A stretch of DNA of 32,988 nt from an uncultured Clostridia bacterium (lineage in GTDB: Bacteria > Bacillota > Clostridia > Oscillospirales > Acutalibacteraceae), in NCBI GenBank assembly GCA_944384705.1, contig CALWUI010000008.1, positions 1 through 32,988 of the forward strand, read 5' to 3'. Of the stretch, positions 17,048 to 25,749 are shown one piece after another. Made by a program: the position numbers and the translations under genes. Positions within the stretch are counted from its first letter, which is position 1. The number at the start of each line of letters is the position of its first letter. The notes beneath the pieces are model-generated. The model did not search any database. It saw nothing but the letters and a program-made list of their open reading frames with translations, and was not told the DNA's origin.

Positions 17048-17062
17048 AAACTTGATCATCTT
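17026..17062 (-). terminator. Intrinsic terminator of the 17061 gene
   Basis: On the minus strand AAGATGA (17062-17056) pairs with TCATCTT (17043-17037), with further pairing inside, and TTATTTTTAT follows. It starts within the stop codon of the small membrane-protein gene. Confidence 0.65.
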
Positions 17063-17414
17063 AAGTGACTGCCGACTGTTCAATAATTTTATTAAAATCA
17101 TCTAATGAACAAAGCTCGATAAAATCGTATTCTTGGCTAAAAATTTCACATATTTTTCTGGTTTCTTTGTCCATACCTAAATCCAAACAAAATATCGGAC
17201 GTCGAGTATTTTCTGCGGTCCAACTTATGCTTGAAATTTCACTTCGTAATTTCATTTCAATTTTTTCATCTTTTCCATAAATAGGAATAATCAATATGCT
17301 TTCATAAGAATCTTTTTTTTTTAAAGTAAACAAAAATAATATAAGTCTAAAAACTTCTACTAAACCCAAAACGGCTAAACATGATGTAAATATGCTAAAA
17401 ACGACTTCCAACAT
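17061..17414 (-). CDS. Small membrane-anchored protein of unknown function
   Basis: I prefer the ATG at 17414 (MLEVVFSIFTSC), because GAGGTGAT lies about 7 bases upstream; an in-frame ATG at 17438 lacks a ribosome site. The 117-residue protein has one N-terminal hydrophobic helix (about residues 3-32, LAVLGLVEVFRLILFLFTL) and a soluble part. The latter contains ILIIPIYGKDEKIEMKLRSE and RRPIFCLDLGMDKETRKIC, with an IFSQEYDFIEL end. The soluble part recalls small clostridial proteins that look like a cut-down nucleotide-sugar or glycosyltransferase fold, but no catalytic motif is visible and no function is claimed. It lies between metK and addB with its own terminator, so it probably ends the metK transcript or has a weak promoter of its own. 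Confidence 0.65.
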   Translation of the reverse strand: MLEVVFSIFTSCLAVLGLVEVFRLILFLFTLKKKDSYESILIIPIYGKDEKIEMKLRSEISSISWTAENTRRPIFCLDLGMDKETRKICEIFSQEYDFIELCSLDDFNKIIEQSAVT

Positions 17415-17467
17415 GCATATCACCTCTACAAATAGCATATGTAAGGCATAACAAGTTGGTTAATTTT

Positions 17468-18664
17468 TTATTTTTTACATAACAGCTCTTGCTTTAAAGC
17501 TTCAACTTTGTCAAGTTTTTCCCATGCAACATCGAGTTCTTCTCTGCCCATATGGCCATACGCAGCTAGATTGCGATAAATTGGCTGTTTCAACTTTAAA
17601 TTTTCAATAATTGCAGCTGGTCTCAAATCAAAAAGCTTTTTAACTGCATCAGCAATTTTTTCGTTCGATATCCTAGAAGTTCCAAAAGTTTCCACCATAA
17701 TAGAAACCGGATGTGCAACTCCAATTGCATAAGCAAGTTGAACTTCGCATTTATCTGCTATTTTTGCTGCAACTATATTTTTAGCTATGTGTCTTGCTGC
17801 GTATGCTGCTGAGCGGTCAACTTTTGTTGGATCTTTACCCGAAAAAGCTCCTCCTCCATGTCTAGAATAGCCACCATAAGTATCCACGATTACCTTTCTG
17901 CCTGTTAAGCCGCTATCTCCTACTGGGCCTCCTATTACAAATCTACCTGTTGGATTTATAAAAAACTTTGTATTTTCGTCTATCAAATTTGCTGAAATAA
18001 CAGAAAAAATCACTTCTTTTTTTATATCTTCTCTAATTTGCTCAAGCTCAACTAACTCATTATGCTGAGCAGAAACAACAACAGTATCTACTCTTATGGG
18101 TTTATTATCATCATATTCAATGGTTACCTGTGTTTTGCCATCTGGACGCAAATAAGAAAGTATTCCTTTTTTTCTCACATACGTTAACTTTTTGGCCAAT
18201 TTATGTGCAAGTGATATTGGCAACGGCATTAATTCTGGAGTTTCGTTGCAGGCAAATCCAAACATTAAACCTTGATCTCCTGCACCTATGATATTATTTT
18301 TATCATTAAATTTATTTTCTTCTTTAATTTCAAACGACTCATTAACCCCATGTGCAATATCTGGTGACTGCGCATCAATCGAAGTTATTACCGCACAGGT
18401 TTTTCCATTAAATCCTGACGATGTATTGTCGTATCCTATTGAAGTCACAACTTCCCTAACAACCGATGCAATATCCACATAGCATGATGTAGATATTTCG
18501 CCCATAACGTGAATCATTCCTGTTGTAGCAGTAACCTCACAAGCCACATGTGCCTCCTTATCTTTTTTTAATATTTCATCTAAAATAGCGTCCGAAATCT
18601 GGTCACAAATTTTATCAGGATGACCTTCTGTTACGGATTCTGAAGTAAAAAAGTGTTTCGACAT
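17468..18664 (-). CDS. metK: S-adenosylmethionine synthetase
   Basis: MetK makes S-adenosylmethionine from methionine and ATP in the cytoplasm. The start is the ATG at 18664 ([20 protein letters not shown]), 9 bases below AGGAG; a longer frame upstream is part of the riboswitch leader. The 398-residue length is normal. Motifs seen are [36 protein letters not shown] (the ATP-binding GAGDQG hexapeptide and following loop), [19 protein letters not shown] (the second signature with catalytic Lys and Asp) and [12 protein letters not shown]. It has its own promoter and a SAM-I riboswitch, so expression falls when SAM is plentiful. A small membrane-protein gene follows. Confidence 0.97.
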   Translation of the reverse strand: MSKHFFTSESVTEGHPDKICDQISDAILDEILKKDKEAHVACEVTATTGMIHVMGEISTSCYVDIASVVREVVTSIGYDNTSSGFNGKTCAVITSIDAQSPDIAHGVNESFEIKEENKFNDKNNIIGAGDQGLMFGFACNETPELMPLPISLAHKLAKKLTYVRKKGILSYLRPDGKTQVTIEYDDNKPIRVDTVVVSAQHNELVELEQIREDIKKEVIFSVISANLIDENTKFFINPTGRFVIGGPVGDSGLTGRKVIVDTYGGYSRHGGGAFSGKDPTKVDRSAAYAARHIAKNIVAAKIADKCEVQLAYAIGVAHPVSIMVETFGTSRISNEKIADAVKKLFDLRPAAIIENLKLKQPIYRNLAAYGHMGREELDVAWEKLDKVEALKQELLCKK

Positions 18665-18684
18665 AAAAATTCTTCTCCTTTTTA

Positions 18685-18821
18685 ATATAAAATTAAAATA
18701 TCCGGTAAAAACCGGATAAACAAGAAAACTCATCTTTCGGTTTTTACCGCAGAATTTAGCACCTTACCTAAGTAGGTTGCCGGATTTCATCGGGTCTGTT
18801 CCCTCCATCACTCTCGATAAG
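18685..18821 (-). promoter_or_regulatory. SAM-I (S-box) riboswitch of metK with terminator
   Basis: The minus strand has the S-box core. P1 is CTTATC (18821-18816) with GATGAG (18734-18729). GATGGAGGGAACAGACCCGATGA, CCGGCAACC and GGTGCTAAATTCTGC follow in the standard order. A terminator hairpin ATCCGG-TTTTTA-CCGGAT (18717-18700) with a T-rich tail follows. CGGTAAAAACCG (18749-18738), which forms the P4-type hairpin of the aptamer, is the exact 12-base complement of CGGTTTTTACCG in the terminator, so it can act as the antiterminator. SAM binding should therefore favour termination before metK. Confidence 0.93.
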
Positions 18822-18862
18822 CAACATATTCAATTAAAGAAGCTTACATACAAATCTATTTT

Positions 18863-18891
18863 ATTGTACAAGACTTGAGAAATTTTGTAAA
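18863..18891 (-). promoter_or_regulatory. Promoter of the metK leader
   Basis: On the minus strand, TTTACA (18891-18886), 17 bases and TACAAT (18868-18863). Transcription would start about 35 bases upstream of the riboswitch P1. Confidence 0.65.
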
Positions 18892-18905
18892 GAGCAAAAA
18901 TTACA

Positions 18906-19517
18906 TTATTTTACAAATTTATAAAATAATCTATTAATAATACTAGATGACTTCTTATAGATCAATAGTGCAAAAGTACAAACCGCTAAACCTTTTATTA
19001 AATTAAATGGGCAGACAGCAAATATGATAAAGGTAAATCTATCCGTAACAAAAGGGTTAACAGCGTTGGCAACAGAAATTATTTTATCTTCTGAAATTAA
19101 AAATAATCGTTCGTATGCAGGTATTAATAAAAAATAATTAATTATAGCAGAAACCAAAATCATGCAGAACAAACCTAACAATACAGCTAGAAATGCTCCT
19201 TTTAAAGTTCTATATCTTTTATAAAAAGCTGAACTTGAGATCACAAGTGCCGAACCTATAACGAAGTTAGCAAAATCTCCAAGCCCAAATGTGGCGGAAC
19301 CTCTTATAGTAAGTTTAAGAATTACTTTTAATAATTCAGTTATACATCCTGCTACCGGACCTAAAAAAAAACCACTTATTAAAACAACTGTATTACTAAA
19401 TTCGAGTTTATAAAAATTAGGCGCAAAAAATAGCGGTATTTCAAAAAGAGATATAACAAATGCAACCGACGAAAATATAGATATCTGTATTAATTTTATT
19501 AATCTATTTAATGCCAA
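18906..19517 (-). CDS. ribU: RibU-type riboflavin ECF transporter S component
   Basis: RibU is the membrane substrate-binding subunit that captures riboflavin and works with a shared EcfAAT energising module, which is not in this window. The 203-residue protein has about five to six hydrophobic helices. It carries the family pattern FYKLEFSNTVVLISGFFLGP with GCITELLK, then FGLGDFANFVIGSAL. Near the end is CPFNLIKGLAVCTFALLIYK, the characteristic PFNLIKG of RibU. The start is TTG at 19517, placed 8 bases below AGGAGG. A strong promoter lies upstream, back-to-back with that of yifB. No FMN riboswitch is visible in the leader, although many Firmicute ribU genes have one. The RibU call over other S components rests on the PFNLIKG end and the KLEFS motif. 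Confidence 0.85.
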   Translation of the reverse strand: MALNRLIKLIQISIFSSVAFVISLFEIPLFFAPNFYKLEFSNTVVLISGFFLGPVAGCITELLKVILKLTIRGSATFGLGDFANFVIGSALVISSSAFYKRYRTLKGAFLAVLLGLFCMILVSAIINYFLLIPAYERLFLISEDKIISVANAVNPFVTDRFTFIIFAVCPFNLIKGLAVCTFALLIYKKSSSIINRLFYKFVK

Positions 19518-19553
19518 AAATTTGCCTCCTAACTTTTATTTTTCTTTTAATAA

Positions 19554-19582
19554 ATATTATCTTTAAAAGTTGTCTATGTCAA
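19554..19582 (-). promoter_or_regulatory. Promoter of ribU
   Basis: On the minus strand, a consensus TTGACA (19582-19577), 17 bases and TAATAT (19559-19554). The distance to the TTG start leaves a leader of only about 30 bases, too short for a riboswitch. Confidence 0.75.
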
Positions 19583-19600
19583 CATTAGATAATTATAAAG

Positions 19601-19629
19601 TTGAAAAATTTTAGTGGATATTGTATAAT
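19601..19629 (+). promoter_or_regulatory. Promoter of yifB
   Basis: TTGAAA (19601-19606), 17 bases and a perfect TATAAT (19624-19629). It lies 19 bases from the -35 box of the divergent ribU promoter, so the two may influence each other. Confidence 0.75.
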
Positions 19630-19684
19630 ATATTAATATTTATTAGTGTTTATTTAGTTGAATATTTAAAAGGAGTTAATTTTT

Positions 19685-21217
19685 ATGGTTGCTAAAATAA
19701 AAAGTCTTGGACTTATTGGATTAGATGCTTTTTTAGTAACAATTGAAGCAGACTTAGCTACCGGTCTACCAGCTTTTGATGTAGTTGGCCTTCCGGATGC
19801 TTCGGTAAAAGAATCTAGAAATAGAGTTAAATCGGCCTTAAAAAATTGCAATTTCGAATTTCCTACCAATAAAATTACAATAAATCTTGCGCCTGCAGAC
19901 ATAAAAAAAGAAGGGTCTATATATGATCTTCCAATTTTAATTGCTATTCTTATTGCATCCGGCCAGCTAGATTCTAAAATAGAAAGTTCCGCTTTTTTAG
20001 GAGAATTATCTCTAAGCGGTGAATTATGCCCAGTTAAAGGAGTTCTTCCCATGACTATAAAGGCAAAAGAACTCGGAATAAACAATCTTTTTGTGCCAGC
20101 TCAAAATTCCATTGAAGCTGCTTTAGTTCCCGGACTAAATATTTATCCTTTGAATAACATAAAAGAGTTATATTTTCATCTAATCGGCAAGACTATAATT
20201 GAACCAGCAAAGGCAAAATTCAATACAGAGTCTTGTATAGATAATTTGCTCGACTTTTCTCAAATAAAAGGTCAATATGAAGCCAAAAGAGCTCTAGAGA
20301 TTGCTGCCGCAGGTGGACATAATGTTATATTGATTGGACCTCCTGGTTCTGGCAAAAGCATGTTGGCCAAAAGGATTCCTACTATTCTGCCAGCAATGAC
20401 AATGGAAGAATCAATAGAAACTACAAAAATTTATTCTGTTGCCGGATTAATAGACAGAAAAACTCCACTAATTATTGATCGTCCTTTTCGTGCTCCACAT
20501 CATACAATCTCTGCAATAGGATTATCCGGCGGCGGGTCCATGCCAAAACCTGGAGAAATCTCTCTAGCGCATAATGGTGTTTTATTTTTGGATGAACTCC
20601 CGGAATTTTCTCGCAGTGCCATGGAGATTCTTCGTCAACCAATAGAAGATGCTAACGTTACAATTTCTCGTGTAAATGGAACCATTACATATCCCTGTTC
20701 GATTATGCTTATTGCTGCCATGAATCCTTGTCCATGCGGATATTATGGGCATCCTACAAAAAATTGCATCTGTTCTGAGAAATCTATTACAAGGTATCTT
20801 TCTAAAGTTTCTGGACCACTTTTAGACAGAATAGATATTCATATTGAAGTCCCACCAATTGAATATTCTGAGCTAGCATCTAAAAAAGCTTCAGAAAGTT
20901 CTGATAAAATCAAAAAAAGAGTTGACGTCGCCAGAAAAATTCAATTGGAGCGATTTAAAGGGAAAAATATCTCATCAAATGCAAAAATTACTCCAAATTT
21001 ACTTCAAAAAACATGTATTTTAACTGAAAATGCAGAAAATCTATTAAAGAAGGCTTTTGAAAATATGGGGCTGTCTGCTAGAGCTTATTCTAGAATATTA
21101 AAAGTTGCTAGAACTATTGCAGATCTGGCTTTTTCAGAAGAAATAAAATCATCTCATATTGCCGAAGCTATACAATATCGTAGCCTCGACAGAAAATATT
21201 GGGTGCGAAAAATGTAA
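19685..21217 (+). CDS. yifB: YifB/ComM-family Mg-chelatase-like AAA+ ATPase
   Basis: Members of this family (ComM in Gram-negatives) are ring-forming ATPases. ComM is a helicase aiding integration of transformed DNA; the Firmicute members are less well studied. The 510-residue protein has the N-terminal ChlI-like domain ([20 protein letters not shown], then [18 protein letters not shown]). The AAA+ core follows, with Walker [24 protein letters not shown] (Walker B) and [13 protein letters not shown] with its extra Cys residues. The C-terminal part reads [20 protein letters not shown]. The length matches the usual 500-515. The ATG follows AAAGGAG. It stands alone with its own promoter, divergent from ribU. 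No dprA or other smf-type partner is nearby, although yifB and dprA are often neighbours. Confidence 0.95.
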   Translation: MVAKIKSLGLIGLDAFLVTIEADLATGLPAFDVVGLPDASVKESRNRVKSALKNCNFEFPTNKITINLAPADIKKEGSIYDLPILIAILIASGQLDSKIESSAFLGELSLSGELCPVKGVLPMTIKAKELGINNLFVPAQNSIEAALVPGLNIYPLNNIKELYFHLIGKTIIEPAKAKFNTESCIDNLLDFSQIKGQYEAKRALEIAAAGGHNVILIGPPGSGKSMLAKRIPTILPAMTMEESIETTKIYSVAGLIDRKTPLIIDRPFRAPHHTISAIGLSGGGSMPKPGEISLAHNGVLFLDELPEFSRSAMEILRQPIEDANVTISRVNGTITYPCSIMLIAAMNPCPCGYYGHPTKNCICSEKSITRYLSKVSGPLLDRIDIHIEVPPIEYSELASKKASESSDKIKKRVDVARKIQLERFKGKNISSNAKITPNLLQKTCILTENAENLLKKAFENMGLSARAYSRILKVARTIADLAFSEEIKSSHIAEAIQYRSLDRKYWVRKM

Positions 21218-21347
21218 AAAATTATTATTAAACAACAGCAAAATCTAACGTTTAATCATAAAATACTAAAGATATAAGAAAATGACTAAATTAAAACTAA
21301 ATTATAGTTTCTAAAAAAATTAATATGGATTTTTTTGGTGGTTCTCA

Positions 21348-21376
21348 TTGACTTTTTATAAGTATTATATTAATAT
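21348..21376 (+). promoter_or_regulatory. Promoter of murA
   Basis: TTGACT (21348-21353), 17 bases and TAATAT (21371-21376), about 95 bases above the murA start. The rest of the 254-base gap after yifB shows nothing else I can name. Confidence 0.65.
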
Positions 21377-21471
21377 TAAACTAAAAAGTTTAGGTTAAAA
21401 TATATTCATTATTCGTTAATTTTGTATAGAAATCAACTGATGTTTATCTAAAAATTACAGGAGGCATAGAA

Positions 21472-22758
21472 TTGGAGAAATTTTTTATAAATGGTCATAT
21501 TCCTTTAAAGGGTGAAGTGAATATTAGCGGTGCCAAAAACGCTGCTGTTGCTATAATTCCTGCTGCTATTCTTTCTGATGGAGTTTGTCAGATCGAAAAT
21601 GTTCCTAATATAAACGACGTAACCTTAATGGCTCATATTTTAGAGCAAATTGGTGCTAGAATTAAAATGATAAATAAATCAACTTTTGAAATCGACACTC
21701 GATATATAAACTCGTATATTTCTTCTTTTGATTCTGTTCGGCATATGCGTGCTTCCTGCTATCTTTTGGGTGCATTGCTTGGCCGCTTTCATAAAGCTTC
21801 GGTGTCTTTACCTGGTGGATGCGATTTTGGTGTAAGACCTATTGATCAGCATTTAAAGGGCTTTTCTGCCTTGAGTGCTACGCATTCTATTGAAGGTGGA
21901 CTTGTTAATGTCTCTGCGAACCAACTAGTGGGTGGATCTGTTTACATGGATGTTGTGTCTGTGGGAGCAACTATAAATATTATATTGGCTGCAGTAAAAG
22001 CTGAGGGCACAACAATAATCGAAAACGCTGCAAAAGAACCTCATATTGTTGATCTTGCGAATTTTTTAAATTCTATGGGAGCCGAAATAAGCGGTGCTGG
22101 CACAGATTCAATAAAAATAAAAGGTGTTCCTTATTTATCTGGAACAAAGTACTCTATTATTCCAGACCAAATTGAAGCTGGAACTTATATGGTTGCTGCT
22201 GCAGCTACTGGTGGAGATGTTTTAATAAAAAATGTTATTCCGAAGCATCTTGAGGCTGTCACTGCAAAACTTCACGAAATTGGCGTTCATGTAGAAGAAT
22301 ATGATGATTCAGTGCGGATTTTTAGTGATGGAACCCTTCGTAAATGTAATGTTAAAACTATGCCTCATCCTGGTTTTCCTACTGATATGCAGCCTCAGAT
22401 TACGGCTTTATTGTCAATTGCTAATGGCACTAGTATTATAAACGAAAACGTATGGGACAATCGTTTTAGATATACTGATGAATTGAATCGTTTTGGTTGC
22501 AAAATTTCTGTTGACGGAAAGGTCGCTGTAGTTGAGGGTGTTTCTGCACTTACCGGAACTAGCGTTCGAGCTCTAGACCTTCGCGCAGGTGCAGCTATGA
22601 TAATCGCTGGGCTTGCCGCTTATGGAACTACAGTCATTGAAGATGTCAAACATATTGAAAGAGGCTACGAAAATATTGTAGAAAAGCTTTCTGCTCTTGG
22701 TGCGGACATTAAGAAAGTTTATGTTCCAGATGATGCACCTGTTTTGAAAGCGTTATAA
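21472..22758 (+). CDS. murA: UDP-N-acetylglucosamine 1-carboxyvinyltransferase
   Basis: MurA transfers enolpyruvate from PEP to UDP-GlcNAc, the first committed step of peptidoglycan synthesis, in the cytoplasm. The 428-residue protein has K22 and N23 in SGAKNAAVA. The PEP-binding and fosfomycin-target Cys is C117, in SLPGGCDFGVRPIDQHLKGF. PHPGFPTDMQPQ and the ALDLRAGAAMIIAGLAA end region are also present. All key residues are present, so it should be fosfomycin-sensitive by the usual criterion. The start is TTG at 21472, nine bases below AGGAGG; no ATG fits the family start. It is followed 106 bases later by walJ on the same strand. Firmicutes often carry two murA genes; which paralogue this is cannot be told. 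Confidence 0.96.
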   Translation: MEKFFINGHIPLKGEVNISGAKNAAVAIIPAAILSDGVCQIENVPNINDVTLMAHILEQIGARIKMINKSTFEIDTRYINSYISSFDSVRHMRASCYLLGALLGRFHKASVSLPGGCDFGVRPIDQHLKGFSALSATHSIEGGLVNVSANQLVGGSVYMDVVSVGATINIILAAVKAEGTTIIENAAKEPHIVDLANFLNSMGAEISGAGTDSIKIKGVPYLSGTKYSIIPDQIEAGTYMVAAAATGGDVLIKNVIPKHLEAVTAKLHEIGVHVEEYDDSVRIFSDGTLRKCNVKTMPHPGFPTDMQPQITALLSIANGTSIINENVWDNRFRYTDELNRFGCKISVDGKVAVVEGVSALTGTSVRALDLRAGAAMIIAGLAAYGTTVIEDVKHIERGYENIVEKLSALGADIKKVYVPDDAPVLKAL

Positions 22759-22864
22759 ATTTTGAAAAAAGGCTTATTTAATAAGTTGAATTGGGTTTTT
22801 ACACTTTTTATTGATTCAACTTGTAAAACTAAATTTAGATTTTTTCTCGGTTGGAGGTAATTTT

Positions 22865-23659
22865 TTGTCACGTATATGCCCTTTATTTAGCTCAAGCAAA
22901 GGTAACTCTACTTATGTTGGATCTGGTAACGTTGGGGTTTTGATAGACGTCGGAAGAAGTGCAAAGCAAATTGAAAAATCTTTATACGACAACGATATTA
23001 GCATAAATTCAATAAAAGCAATTTTCATTACTCATGAACATTATGATCATATTCAAGGATTAAAGATTTTTGCTTCTAGATATAAAATAAAGGTTTTTGC
23101 CTCCAGTGGAACAATATCTGCTTTAGAGCAAAAAGGTGTTCTAACAAATAATTTTTCTGCAAATGTTATAAGCTCTAGTGGAATTGAAGTGTGCGGTATG
23201 CATATAAAACCTTTTGAGACTCCACATGATAGCAACCAAAGTGTAGGATACATAATAGATACACCAGATAACAAGCGGGCTGTTATTGCTACAGATATCG
23301 GGTACATTACGGATAAAATTAGACAAGCTTCATCCGGTGCAGATGTTATTTTGATCGAATCAAATCATGACGTAAAAATGCTGCAAAATGGGAAATATCC
23401 TTATTATTTAAAAAGGCGAATTTTATCTAGTTCAGGGCATCTTTCAAATGAGGCCTGTGCAGATGAGTTACCTAATTTTGTTAAAAACGGTACGGATAAA
23501 TTTATTTTAGCACACCTAAGTCAAGAGAATAATATTCCAGAGCTAGCTTATGAAGCATCGATCTGTAAACTTGCTAGCCATAAAATGCTTGCTGGTGTTG
23601 ATTTCCAGATTGTTGTTGCACCTGTTGAAAATTTTGGTAATGTGAGTGTCAATTTTTAA
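22865..23659 (+). CDS. walJ: WalJ/YycJ-family metallo-beta-lactamase-fold hydrolase
   Basis: YycJ/WalJ proteins are metal-dependent nuclease-like hydrolases, often encoded beside the WalKR cell-wall two-component system and linked to cell division and mismatch repair. I start it at the TTG at 22865 (SRICPLFSSSKGNSTYV follows), because TTGGAGG lies 6 bases upstream. A longer frame from 22811 adds 18 non-family residues. The 264-residue protein shows the SSSKGNS motif and the metal-binding THEHYDHIQGL (HxHxDH). ATDIGYI carries the bridging Asp, and SSGHLSNEACADEL the later His. The walKR genes are not here. It follows murA on the same strand, with a hairpin-bearing 106-base gap, so co-transcription is possible. 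Family assignment is firm; the precise role is inferred. Confidence 0.92.
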   Translation: MSRICPLFSSSKGNSTYVGSGNVGVLIDVGRSAKQIEKSLYDNDISINSIKAIFITHEHYDHIQGLKIFASRYKIKVFASSGTISALEQKGVLTNNFSANVISSSGIEVCGMHIKPFETPHDSNQSVGYIIDTPDNKRAVIATDIGYITDKIRQASSGADVILIESNHDVKMLQNGKYPYYLKRRILSSSGHLSNEACADELPNFVKNGTDKFILAHLSQENNIPELAYEASICKLASHKMLAGVDFQIVVAPVENFGNVSVNF

Positions 23660-24284
23660 AAAATAAATTAAATAAGTTAGTTTGAAAAATTGTTAAACAC
23701 TTTTGAGTTAGAGTATTAAAAATTTACTAATAGCCAAATACTAAAATCCAATGAAAAAGGCATTATTCTATTCATATAGTCAAAAAGCGTCGTATTGCGG
23801 AAACCTTTTCGACTAACTGATAATTATTCAATTTATTTCATCTTCCGCATTTAAATTAAGATTTCTGTAAATTTTCTCAGCAGATAAAAAATAAATATAT
23901 ATTGCGAAAGTATATTAAATATCGTTGGCCACTTAAAAGATTCTTTGAAAATTTGCTAGAAAAATCTATTTTTTACACGAATCAAAAAGTATTTGAATAA
24001 AAAGCTTTAGAAAAAAAAGACTTAAAAGGATTCTTAATTTAAACCATGTGACCGTTAAATCCTATTTTCAAAATATCTAGGATTCATGTACTTCAAAAAT
24101 GTTTTTATTACAATATTTGATTATTTTCTCCATTTCAAATTTTTACATAATATAACTCTATATAATAGAAGGATTTTTTTATTTTAGAAAACAGAATTTA
24201 TATATTATACTAAAGCTAGCTATCCTCAAAAGTTTAGAGACTTATTGAATGCTACAAGTCTTTTTATATTCATAAATAAATTTT
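23660..24284. other. Gene-free intergenic stretch after walJ
   Basis: About 620 AT-rich bases between walJ and the terminator of the convergent tauE genes. No open frame of note and no RNA fold is recognised. A broken frame around 23930-24030 (KRFFENLLEKSIFYTNQKVF, then a stop) looks faintly protein-like and may be a remnant, but I cannot name it. No clear terminator for walJ is seen. Confidence 0.35.
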
Positions 24285-24320
24285 ATAAAAAAACAATAAA
24301 GGCACAGTTACCGCTGTGCC
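24285..24320 (-). terminator. Intrinsic terminator of the tauE pair
   Basis: On the minus strand GGCACAG-CGGTAA-CTGTGCC (24320-24301) is followed by TTTATTGTTTTTTTAT. It closes the transcript of the two half-size transporter genes. Confidence 0.85.
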
Positions 24321-24431
24321 ACTCTGCCTAAAATTTTATAGCTTTCTACAAATAGCCAAATAAGAGAGTTATACCAGTGCTGATTTTTGTTATCTGTAAA
24401 AGTTTTCGTTAGATCGCGGATCGCTAAATTT

Positions 24432-24785
24432 TTATTTTGATCTAAATTGCATAACGCCCATAATCAGCAGGAGAACTGCAAATATTTTAGAAAGGACTTT
24501 GCTGTCGATAAAACATGCCAAATATGATCCTATTATAGCCCCAATTAATCCCAGTAACGAAAAAGTTATAGCGAGTTTAAAATTAATAAGCTTTTTTTTA
24601 GAGTAGATTATAATTGCAACAATAGCAGAAGGAATAAAAAATAGTAAATTGATTCCTTGAGCAATAGTCTGAGGAACTTGCGTGAATAAATTAAAATAAA
24701 TTATTAAAACGCCACCTCCACCAAGCCCCATAGAACCAATTATTGCAGATAATGTGCCTGATATGGAGGCGATTACCCAGTTCAT
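24432..24785 (-). CDS. TauE/SafE-family transporter, half-size subunit (second gene)
   Basis: TauE/SafE proteins are membrane exporters for sulfite, organosulfonates or related anions. A usual member has about 250 residues and two repeats of four helices. This 117-residue protein is a single repeat. It has the conserved small-residue loop GSMGLGGGGVLIIYF near the start, then LLFFIPSAIVAIIIY and LLGLIGAIIGSYLACFI, ending AVLLLIMGVMQF. Its ATG overlaps the stop of the upstream half by 4 bases (ATGA). The two halves are thus translated together and probably form a heterodimer matching the two repeats of a full-length protein. The substrate is unknown, and no sulfur-metabolism gene is nearby. A strong terminator follows. 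Confidence 0.85.
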   Translation of the reverse strand: MNWVIASISGTLSAIIGSMGLGGGGVLIIYFNLFTQVPQTIAQGINLLFFIPSAIVAIIIYSKKKLINFKLAITFSLLGLIGAIIGSYLACFIDSKVLSKIFAVLLLIMGVMQFRSK

Positions 24786-25135
24786 CTAAAGAGCAGCTGT
24801 ACAGCTGCCCATAACATAAACCCACCAAAGAGCTTGCGAAGAAGTTCCTCATTTATTTTAGATAAAATTAAAGATCCTATAATAGATCCCAATATGCTGA
24901 ATGGAAGATATGGTAAAGCATCGTAAAAAGTAACTTTGCCGTTAACAAGGTAAATGATAGCACTCAATATGCAGATTGGCAGGATAATGCATATAGAAGT
25001 TGCATGAGTGGCGCGTTGGTCAAGACCATATTTTTTTAATATAGGAACAATCAGCATACCGCCACCAGCCCCTAAAAGACCATTTATAACTCCAGCAAGT
25101 ACTGCTATTATAGGATATACATATTTTTTTAACAC
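24782..25135 (-). CDS. TauE/SafE-family transporter, half-size subunit (first gene)
   Basis: The partner of the gene at 24432: also 117 residues and one four-helix TauE/SafE repeat. The loop motif GLLGAGGGMLIVPILKKYGL with ATHATSICIILPICILSA is typical of the N-terminal repeat of full-length family members. LPYLPFSILGSIIGSLIL and GGFMLWAAVQLLF complete it. The GAGGG loop contributes to the substrate path in this family. The gene starts about 40 bases below the end of the ferritin-like gene. The equal lengths and 4-base overlap argue for a stable two-gene transporter. They do not suggest a recent frameshift, which would leave one continuous repeat pair without a proper start for the second half. 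Confidence 0.85.
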   Translation of the reverse strand: MLKKYVYPIIAVLAGVINGLLGAGGGMLIVPILKKYGLDQRATHATSICIILPICILSAIIYLVNGKVTFYDALPYLPFSILGSIIGSLILSKINEELLRKLFGGFMLWAAVQLLFR

Positions 25136-25175
25136 TGAGTAAACACCTCTTAAAAAGATGTTAAAAAATTTTTAA

Positions 25176-25637
25176 TTAAACATTTGCAGCCTCAAAAGCT
25201 TTGCCTAAGAACTTTCTACATTCTTCGACATTATGCTGTTCAGTAGCTAATAATTTTTCTGCAAGGCTTTGAACATTTTTATCAATACTACCCTTATAAT
25301 CTTTTAATCTTCTCGTTATTTGAATTATTCCCATGGTACTTCCTTGAATCAGCATTTCGGCTACATGATCTGGAGTTTTATTGTTTAGAGTTTTAATGTC
25401 TATCATCATATAAGTTTCAAATTTTTGAATTGCACTTGTTCCTTTTGCTTCATAACCAAGCTTGCTTAATGCTTCTTCTGCAGTATCAAAGATATTCTTG
25501 TACTCTTTAAATTGATTTTCTAGCAAGTTTCTAAATTTAGAATCATTTTCAATAATCTCCAAAAGATGATTTATGGAGTTCTGTCCCATCTGTGCGTTTT
25601 TGTAAATATAATTTAACATTTCTATATTAGCATTCAT
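25176..25637 (-). CDS. Helical ferritin-like/DUF2383-type hypothetical protein
   Basis: The ATG follows AGGAGG with good spacing. The 153-residue protein is almost all helix: MLNYIYKNAQMGQNSINHLL, FRNLLENQFKEYKNIFDTAE, HVAEMLIQGSTMGIIQITRR and LLATEQHNVEECRKFLGKAF. This gives a four-helix-bundle pattern with no signal peptide or membrane segment. Similar small proteins in Clostridia are usually left as hypothetical or called ferritin-like. Glu and His residues occur (TEQHNVEE in the last helix), but a full di-iron ExxH pair set cannot be shown, so iron binding is only a possibility. It lies between the NSS transporter terminator and the tauE pair. It may be co-transcribed with the latter; no promoter was clear. 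Confidence 0.6.
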   Translation of the reverse strand: MNANIEMLNYIYKNAQMGQNSINHLLEIIENDSKFRNLLENQFKEYKNIFDTAEEALSKLGYEAKGTSAIQKFETYMMIDIKTLNNKTPDHVAEMLIQGSTMGIIQITRRLKDYKGSIDKNVQSLAEKLLATEQHNVEECRKFLGKAFEAANV

Positions 25638-25684
25638 TTTATTACCTCCTTAGTTGTTAGTATTTTCAATATCTTCAAGAATAT

Positions 25685-25730
25685 TTATAAAAAATAAAAA
25701 TTTAGCGCTCCGCGATATATTGGAGCGCTA
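25685..25730 (-). terminator. Intrinsic terminator of the NSS transporter gene
   Basis: On the minus strand TAGCGCTCC (25730-25722) pairs perfectly with GGAGCGCTA (25711-25703) around a 10-base loop, followed by AATTTTTATTTTTT. Confidence 0.9.
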
Positions 25731-25749
25731 GTTTATAAAAATTTTAAAA

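Noticed and set aside
19518..19600. FMN riboswitch upstream of ribU
   Set aside because: The space and sequence do not fit the conserved FMN aptamer.
22783..22822. Hairpin AAGTTGAAT/ATTCAACTT between murA and walJ as a terminator
   Set aside because: The loop is 22 bases and no T-run follows on the plus strand; it may be a weak structure but is not a typical terminator.
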